Below are positions 58,335 to 64,000 of a stretch of 64,000 bases of DNA, one piece after another. The stretch is taken from NCBI GenBank assembly GCA_020744425.1, contig JAGMUV010000006.1:1736001-1800000 (forward strand), in the 5' to 3' direction. The notes beneath the pieces are model-generated. The model was given only the letters and a program-made list of their open reading frames with translations, was not told the DNA's origin and made no database searches. The stretch comes from Dactylonectria macrodidyma (lineage: Eukaryota > Ascomycota > Sordariomycetes > Hypocreales > Nectriaceae). The position numbers were made by a program, and so were the translations under genes. Position 1 is the stretch's first letter; each line of letters opens with the position of its first letter.

Positions 58335-58360
58335 AATGAATGAATGAATGAATGAATGAA
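58335..58360. repeat. (AATG) tetranucleotide repeat
   Basis: Six and a half uninterrupted units. Confidence 0.95.
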
Positions 58361-60142
58361 AATGCACTGATAGGCGGTTCATTTAGCTCCGGGGGAGAGG
58401 TTGAAAGAAACAAGTTGCAACCGCCGCCACGTCAACGGATCCGGTTGGAGATTTGAAATGTCACCGCGAACACCACTAATGAACAAAGGCGGGTTGCTCA
58501 TTCATGAGGGGGTGTGGCTTTCTGCTGGCAAGCCCATATTTCTCACCAGCTGAGGGGGGAATCCAGCCCCCGGCAACAGGCAGCGACCGCCTATTTCCCA
58601 AGAAGAACCGTGGCGGATGTTATTTCTTTTTCTCTTTTGCCTCTTCTCTCGATTGCCACCGTCGGTTTGACCTTGGCCGGCAGGCTGCACTGATGGTCTC
58701 ACAAATACCCCGTGTTTTTTATACTTCTTTTTTTCGTCCGCCACCACCGTCAGGATCCACGAACGGCCTATGCTTTGGGCAAACTAATCCCAAATTTCAA
58801 CTGGACCCTGGTTTCTCTCTGAGTCTGACTCGCATGTATTTCGTACAGCGATCGGCGCAGCAGCAGGGTCGGCCGCGCATCAGATCGATCACCCCGCAAG
58901 AAATCCACTGCTCCGATCGTGAGATGGCGATGGCGATGGCGATGCTCCCGAAACCCTCACCAGGCAGGCCCCCCTGTCCGTTATTTTTTATTCCTTTCTT
59001 TGTTTCTTTTGTTTTCCATCCCACCAGGTCCATATGCAATCACCCCTATGTCTGCTCCACCTTCTAGATCCCGTTTCTTTCCACCAACCAGCCGGCCACA
59101 ACTGTAGGAAAAAACAACACAGACACAGGCAGGCTTGCACACGCACACTGCCAGCGTCAGTCTAGTATCTGGCGAGGCGTATGCCTACGCTTCTTCTTTT
59201 TGGGCGAAATATCAGCCATGTTCCACCTCGTGGCACCCGCCAGTAGATCCAGATCGTACCGAGGCGTCCTTTGGGGCTAGCGGGTGACAGATCCCCCATT
59301 CCAACCCCTGGCGCCTTGGTGGGAATCCGTCAAGACGCCAGCCGTTCGCTTTCCCTAGTTCTCTCAAACGGCATTGACCCCGTCTCTCCTCCAGCCACTA
59401 GTTCCACTATGCAAAGATTCGCTACTAAGTCACACATAGTTCCAGCACGACAAGACACACAGGAGATTTTGCCGGCAGCCGCAAAAGAAAAAACACTCAC
59501 CATGGCGTCATTTTTCCCGAGGTATTCCTCGAGATAGATTGGTCGACGGGGCTGCTCCGACGAAGCCTACCTGGAGGGCCACAATCGTAGCCGAGGCGCC
59601 GTGCTCCAAGACGAGCCAAGGCCCTAACTTACATGTTAAGCGAGCGCCTCAATCTCAAATCACATGGGACATCGACAGCCAGTGTCGCATTGCATTCTTC
59701 TCAACATCTAGCTCATTCAGGATTGTGTATTGTTCATTTTTGTTTTCTCTTCTCAAACGTGTACATTGATCCCAGCACAGCACGTCCTCCTTCAAAGTAC
59801 AGCCAGGTCACATTCGTATACTGGTTACCTAAATTACAAGTTTAATACTGCGTACAATACAATAAGGTACTAAAGTTACTATTTATTAGTGTCATATGAA
59901 TGCTAATCATCCCAGTCTCCTTTCCCCAGCCGCTCTCCCCGGTCCCCGCCTACATACATACATGTACCCACTCCCCACCATGCCTTGCCTTGCCTGCTGC
60001 CCATACCCGGGTCAACATCCTTCGTCCTTCGTCAAAGAAAAAGTATAGGTCCAATGTGATAATTGATACTGTCGAAGACAAACGTAATTCGCGTAAAATA
60101 GACTCGCGTGTCTCATCCCGTGGATATCAAATAAGTTTTGAG

Positions 60143-60169
60143 TGCTTGCTCCTATCCAAGGAGCAAGCA
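60143..60169. repeat. perfect 11-bp inverted repeat, 5-nt loop
   Basis: TGCTTGCTCCT at 60143-60153 and AGGAGCAAGCA at 60159-60169 form an exact hairpin. It lies about 560 bp downstream of the brlA stop and could be in its 3' untranslated region. Confidence 0.9.
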
Positions 60170-60731
60170 TATGAGAGAGCGAACGGTGAAGAAAAGCAAA
60201 AGAAAACCATGAGACCCCATGCATAAAAAAAATAAAAATAAAAAGCCACAGCAACGCCGTTAACCCCGTTGAAAATGAACTCAGATGTGTGCGGCGAGAG
60301 AATGCAACAAGAATCGGTCAGAAGTCAGCTTCCATCGCCTCGCCCAACCAGGAACCGCCACCCGCCCCCATATCCGCGTCGCTCACTCGTCCTTGGAAGT
60401 TGGTGTTCCCGATAGGGACGCCTGCTTCAGACTTGTAGCCGTGCTGATCAATGGCATCCACAGGTGGCGCATTAGCTTGCATCTCTTCCTATCTCTCGTT
60501 CTCTCTTTTCTTTTTCCTTCTTCCCACCCCGCTCCCGTCTGAGTTGTCGTGTATGTAATGTGTGTGGGTATGTGTGTCCAGACGGCAGACGGGTGGTGCT
60601 GGCGGTATTCTTCTTGTCTCATCTGCTTCCCCACCCGCTTCACCTTCTCTTTCATTCCGTGAGCGTCTAGGTTGAGGAGGCAGGTTTCCTTCAAGCAAGG
60701 TACCCGAAAATCTTGTCATATATCGATTCTC

Positions 60732-61895
60732 CTAGTACTCTGAGCCCCGCTTGTCTGCTGACTTGGCCTTGGGGGGCGCTCGTCGCTTTCGGCTACGCTC
60801 CTCTTGCTCGATGACGGGCACAGCAGCGGGGATGTACTCAACGCCGCGGTTGCGGCTATTGGGTCGGGCGTGCAACTTGCGGTGGTTGTTGAGGTTGTCC
60901 TGGCGGTTGAATTGGTCCTTGCCACAGAACTCGCAGCAGAACCGGTTAGGCCCTTCGCCGTGGAAACTGTGATTTGTTGTCAGTGTCATCGTCTCGTAGG
61001 AGTTGCGGTGAAGCCGTAGCTGCTGGAGGTTGGGTACTCACGTTTGCTTGTGACGCTTGAGGTGCTCGTTTCGGCGAAACGCCTTGTGGCAACCAGGGTA
61101 GTCGCACTTGCACATGGCTCGTCGAACCACATCCACGGGAGCGGGCTCAGGCTTAACGGACCGCCTCCTTGATGTGCGGATCTGGGCACGCTGCAGCTCA
61201 TTGGTCTTGCGTTGAATCTCATGCACCATCATCTTTCGCTCCGCTCGCATCCGGTTGGGCGAGGTAGGGTCGTGGAAGTGATAGGGCGAAATGGAGTGTC
61301 GGTCAAGATCTAGAGCGTCCAGCTCGTTGGGCAGTTGCTGCTTGTTGGGAAAGAATGAAATTGGGCTGTCGTTTGCGCACGACCATGATGAAGAAGTGTC
61401 CGCAGCCTCAGAGCCCGAGAGGCTATGTGTGGGAGTCATCATGAAGGAAGTCGCTCCGATGGCAGCATCAGGGGAGATGGCATACATGCCGAAAGAGTTA
61501 GATGGAGTCAAAGATCCCATTGAACCATTCTGGGTCATGTTGAGCTCGAACATCTGCTCGCAGTCGAAACCCAATGGCTCTCGCTTCATGGGGGTGCCAG
61601 GTAGGCCTTCGAGATAGGGCATCTGATCAAGCTCTGTCTTGACGGGACCGAACATGAACTTGTTCATGGTTGCCGGAGGGGTCAACTCGACTCTGTGACT
61701 GCCATGGTTGTATGCTCCGTCAAAGTCAAGCGAAGCCAGCTCATGAGGGGTTGATCGTCGCGAGGTAGGAGTAAAAGGGTCGTATGTTGATGAGGCGGAA
61801 GAGAAGCTAGTTGAGGTAGAAGGGCATGACATGGACGGGGCGCACAGGTTGAAACTGTCGTCCAAGTCGAAGCGGTATTCAGGCTCGTACTGCAT
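60732..61895 (-). CDS. brlA: C2H2 conidiation transcription factor BrlA
   Basis: Minus-strand exons 61895-61042 and 60966-60732 give 362 residues. The 75-bp intron (GTGAGT, CTGAC, CACAG) splits a codon between the two zinc fingers, joining HKQT to FHGEGPNRF. Finger 1 is C-x4-C-x12-H-x3-H (CDYPGCHKAFRRNEHLKRH). Finger 2 is C-x2-C with FNRQDNLNNHRKLH. The segment after them (RPNSRNRGVEYIPAAVP, then EQEERSRKRRAPPK) matches what I know of BrlA C-termini very closely. The N-terminal half is Ser/Thr/Pro-rich with acidic patches, suiting an activation domain. BrlA is the nuclear switch that starts conidiophore development and activates abaA and downstream spore genes. It is shorter than Aspergillus BrlA because the N-terminus differs. 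Upstream DNA carries AbaA-type sites and a short upstream ORF. Confidence 0.9.
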
Positions 61896-61966
61896 TGTGA
61901 ATGAAGGGATAAAGAATCGTGAAGATCAAGGAGATGTGAGGGAGTGTGTATTTTGTGTATTTGTGA

Positions 61967-61996
61967 GCGTGTGTGCGTGTGTGTGTGTGTGTGTGT
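61967..61996. repeat. (GT)n microsatellite in brlA leader
   Basis: Interrupted GT run, pure from 61977 to 61996. Read on the brlA strand it is a CA run about 70-130 bases before the ATG. Confidence 0.95.
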
Positions 61997-62126
61997 AGGG
62001 TGTAGGTGTGTGGTTGTTTAAAGATGTAAAGGAGTAAATATGTTGGCCGAGTATGCGGTGTTCCCGAATGCCTCGAGTAATGAGAGTAAAAATGTTCAAG
62101 ATCCGTTCCACGAAGCTGTGAGAAGG

Positions 62127-62141
62127 TCAAGCAAGAAGCAT
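62127..62141 (-). promoter_or_regulatory. five-codon upstream ORF of brlA
   Basis: ATG-CTT-CTT-GCT-TGA is the nearest ATG upstream of the brlA start, 246 bases away. If it lies in the transcript it could reduce translation of BrlA, as a longer upstream ORF does in the Aspergillus nidulans brlA-beta transcript. Confidence 0.35.
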
Positions 62142-62190
62142 TGCAAGGTCGAGTATGAAGAGGGTCCCAGAGGTCTGAGAGATGTTGTCG

Positions 62191-62382
62191 GGAATGCTTT
62201 TTATTTCATTCGGACAGACACCCTTTGAAGATATACGGCAGAGGTGGAATGAGCAATGCGGCAGGATGCTGGCGGGTCCTGAGACATACAAGGTGCTTGT
62301 GAACCCCCCGACAGATCTCGAGTATGGTGGTGCTATTGGAAATGGACCGAAACAAATTGACCCCCAGGTCAAGAATGGAATG
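62191..62382 (-). promoter_or_regulatory. cluster of four AbaA-type sites (CATTCY) upstream of brlA
   Basis: On the brlA strand CATTCC occurs at 62196-62191, 62251-62246 and 62382-62377, and CATTCT at 62377-62372, the last two sharing one base. CATTCY is the TEA-domain AbaA consensus. All four are on one strand within 192 bp. AbaA feedback on brlA is known in Aspergillus. Confidence 0.45.
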
Positions 62383-64000
62383 GGCCTATCGTGACGGGCT
62401 CAGATCAGGCAGGGCGGGAGAGGCGCAATCTCCACTGTGGACTAATATGGCTCGCATAGAGGAAACTTGGGCGCTTTAGTAGGCTAGCAGGTATCAGGAG
62501 CCTCTGGATGTTTCGCTTGCCCCTCGACACCATCCGATTGATCAAGACACGGCTAGTTTATACGATGTTTCGAGAGTCGTAAGTCGAGAGCCGATAGCGG
62601 GGCCACAAAAACACACCGACGTTCGCCAGGTGCGGTCAGAAAAAGAACAAAGAGCTACAGCAGTACAGACTACTGGACCGGACTGCCTGTCTGGCGTAGG
62701 ACACAGGCATTAGCAGCGCCCGTGTGGAGGAAGAATGGGACTGGGGTGTGGCATCCTCCAGCTGTGAGATCTCCATATCCAAGTGTATGCAGCACTATAT
62801 AGACACACCTCGCGGCCACTTCTGCGACCTTGGTGTGTGGACTCGGGAGTCGATGATGAAGGGGGCGTGGTCAGAAGAAATGGCGAGCGAGGAGCACGCA
62901 TGTGAATGGCGCACGCCAATGCAAGATGCTTGGCCGGGTGCCTGCAGGAACGAACTTGAGGGGTGGCCTGCCGAGCCTGCTCTGAGCAGCTATCCGCGGC
63001 TCACCTCACACCTAAGACACCTCGGCGACCTCACGGGCTCACGCCTCAATGACCTCACACCTCTAGCCAACGAGCTAGTATTCGCTTTCATCAATGGCCA
63101 AGGGTTCGCAATCACACCCTCGCTCCGCAACCTGCCAGGGACCAGGGGCCCCATGGAAAGCCGCGGGGGATGGGGCTTCGGGTGTGCGCGAGATCGCCTG
63201 GGCCCTGCTAGTGTTTTCGCCCCCAGCTGCAATGGGCCCAAGGAATGGGACGGGGCAAGGAATGGGATCAGTGACAAATTTCCGCCTGGAGGTCCGTTGT
63301 GAGTGAGACAAAGCTATCTAACCGATAGGATCTGAGAGAGAGCAGTGTGTAGGAACGAGCGTTGAGTTGGTGAGTACGTATGTGTGTGCTTCGTGGTTTG
63401 AGTTTGGGGTCTGGTGAGCCCTCGGACAATCATGATAAGCGACAATACCAGCGGGCGGCATAATGGCGCAATGACGTTGTTTGTGTGTGTGTCGAGGTTG
63501 TGTATGTGCCTGCATGTGTGTCTGTGTCTGCGTAGAGTCTGTGATCTATTGTCAGCGCCATGTTGTCACTCCTCCTCCCCTCAACCAAAACTATCCTCCC
63601 CACAATGTCACTTCTCGCTGCCACTCCGAAGAAGGGCTGAAATGAGCTGTACTAGGTAGGTGAATTGGACCGGATGAGTTGAGCTAGGTCAGTTGGTGTG
63701 AAGGGCATCGCTCTCGCAGCAGGTGAAGATGTGGATCTGTGTGAATGAGCCTGCCAAAGGGCACGCAGCAGCAGTCTGGCCGTGTGAGGAGGGCAATGAC
63801 AAGGTGTTTTGGTCCTCGTGCAGGTCTCACACAACGCGAGAGCCAAGCGTGCTACCCGTTGTTTCTTGATCCGCCTTTCGAGCCGTCTCTCGAGCCGTCG
63901 TCTGCACGCGAAAGGGAATGGAACTGTGCAGCTCACCTGCGTCACTGGTGGTACATCATAGTTGGGGCGACACGCGTGCTTCAGAGAGAACTGGACCATT

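Larger units (their letters stand above)
56800..60731. other. 3.9-kb intergenic region
   Basis: Between the start of the LRR gene (-) and the end of brlA (-). No gene is supported. It contains AATG tetranucleotide repeats at 58335-58360, a GATGGC run near 58922-58941, and an 11-bp perfect hairpin at 60143-60169. Confidence 0.5.
61896..64000. other. brlA leader and upstream region
   Basis: The first 231 bases upstream of the brlA ATG have no ATG on the transcribed strand and contain a (GT)n/(CA)n tract. A five-codon upstream ORF and four AbaA-type hexamers follow. Farther out, frames of 192 codons (62724-63302, +) and 115 codons (63652-63999, -) are open, but neither looks like a known protein. 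Confidence 0.5.

Noticed and set aside
62724..63302. 192-codon plus-strand frame upstream of brlA
   Set aside because: No domain, no splice logic and atypical composition; it lies in what should be brlA regulatory DNA.
1..64000. CRISPR arrays, prokaryotic operons, phage or integron features
   Set aside because: The window is clearly fungal with spliceosomal introns; no regularly spaced repeats of CRISPR type were seen.

Overview
The window is nuclear DNA of a filamentous ascomycete (Pezizomycotina). The evidence is short GT-AG introns (47-126 bp) with CTAAC/CTGAC branch sites, fungal-only families (Zn2Cys6 regulator, GPR1/FUN34/YaaH transporter, 2EXR protein) and a BrlA-type conidiation factor. 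BrlA is known from Eurotiales and has been described in hypocrealean insect pathogens. A hypocrealean Sordariomycete is therefore plausible but is not shown by this sequence. Genes are sparse, with long intergenic spaces.

Layout. 1-2776: no supported gene. 2777-4236: an ADH6/7-type zinc alcohol dehydrogenase interrupted by an in-frame TAG. 8972-9246: candidate small gene. 9447-11978: Thr/Pro-rich, probably GPI-anchored cell-wall protein built on a 33-bp minisatellite. 14813-17099: ankyrin-repeat protein. 17756-18843 (-): short-chain dehydrogenase. 20090-20424 (-): candidate small two-exon gene. 26418-27821: 2EXR-domain protein.

28303-34349 (-) holds three genes in the same orientation that look like a small metabolic unit: a Zn2Cys6 regulator, a 14-TM-type MFS exporter, and a protein joining EthD-like ferredoxin folds to an alpha/beta hydrolase. 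A perfect 20-bp hairpin lies between the exporter and the hydrolase. A 250-bp MITE with terminal inverted repeats and a TA duplication lies between the hydrolase and the next gene, an RNA-dependent RNA polymerase of the RNA-silencing type (35678-39519). Then come an F-box protein with C-terminal membrane segments (40410-41724) and an acetate/ammonium transporter-family protein (46346-47485).

47486-54479 is a gene-poor 7-kb stretch with coding-like remnants. It is followed by an F-box/LRR-like protein (54480-56799, -) and brlA (60732-61895, -). The brlA 5' region has a (GT)n tract, a 231-nt ATG-free leader, a five-codon upstream ORF and four same-strand AbaA-type hexamers within 192 bp.

All exon joins were made by hand from splice consensus and reading-frame continuity. 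Database identity was not checked. I found no convincing wholly new multi-gene system. The strongest leads are the hydrolase fusion with its regulator and exporter, the MITE, the perfect hairpin, the F-box membrane protein and the brlA upstream architecture.
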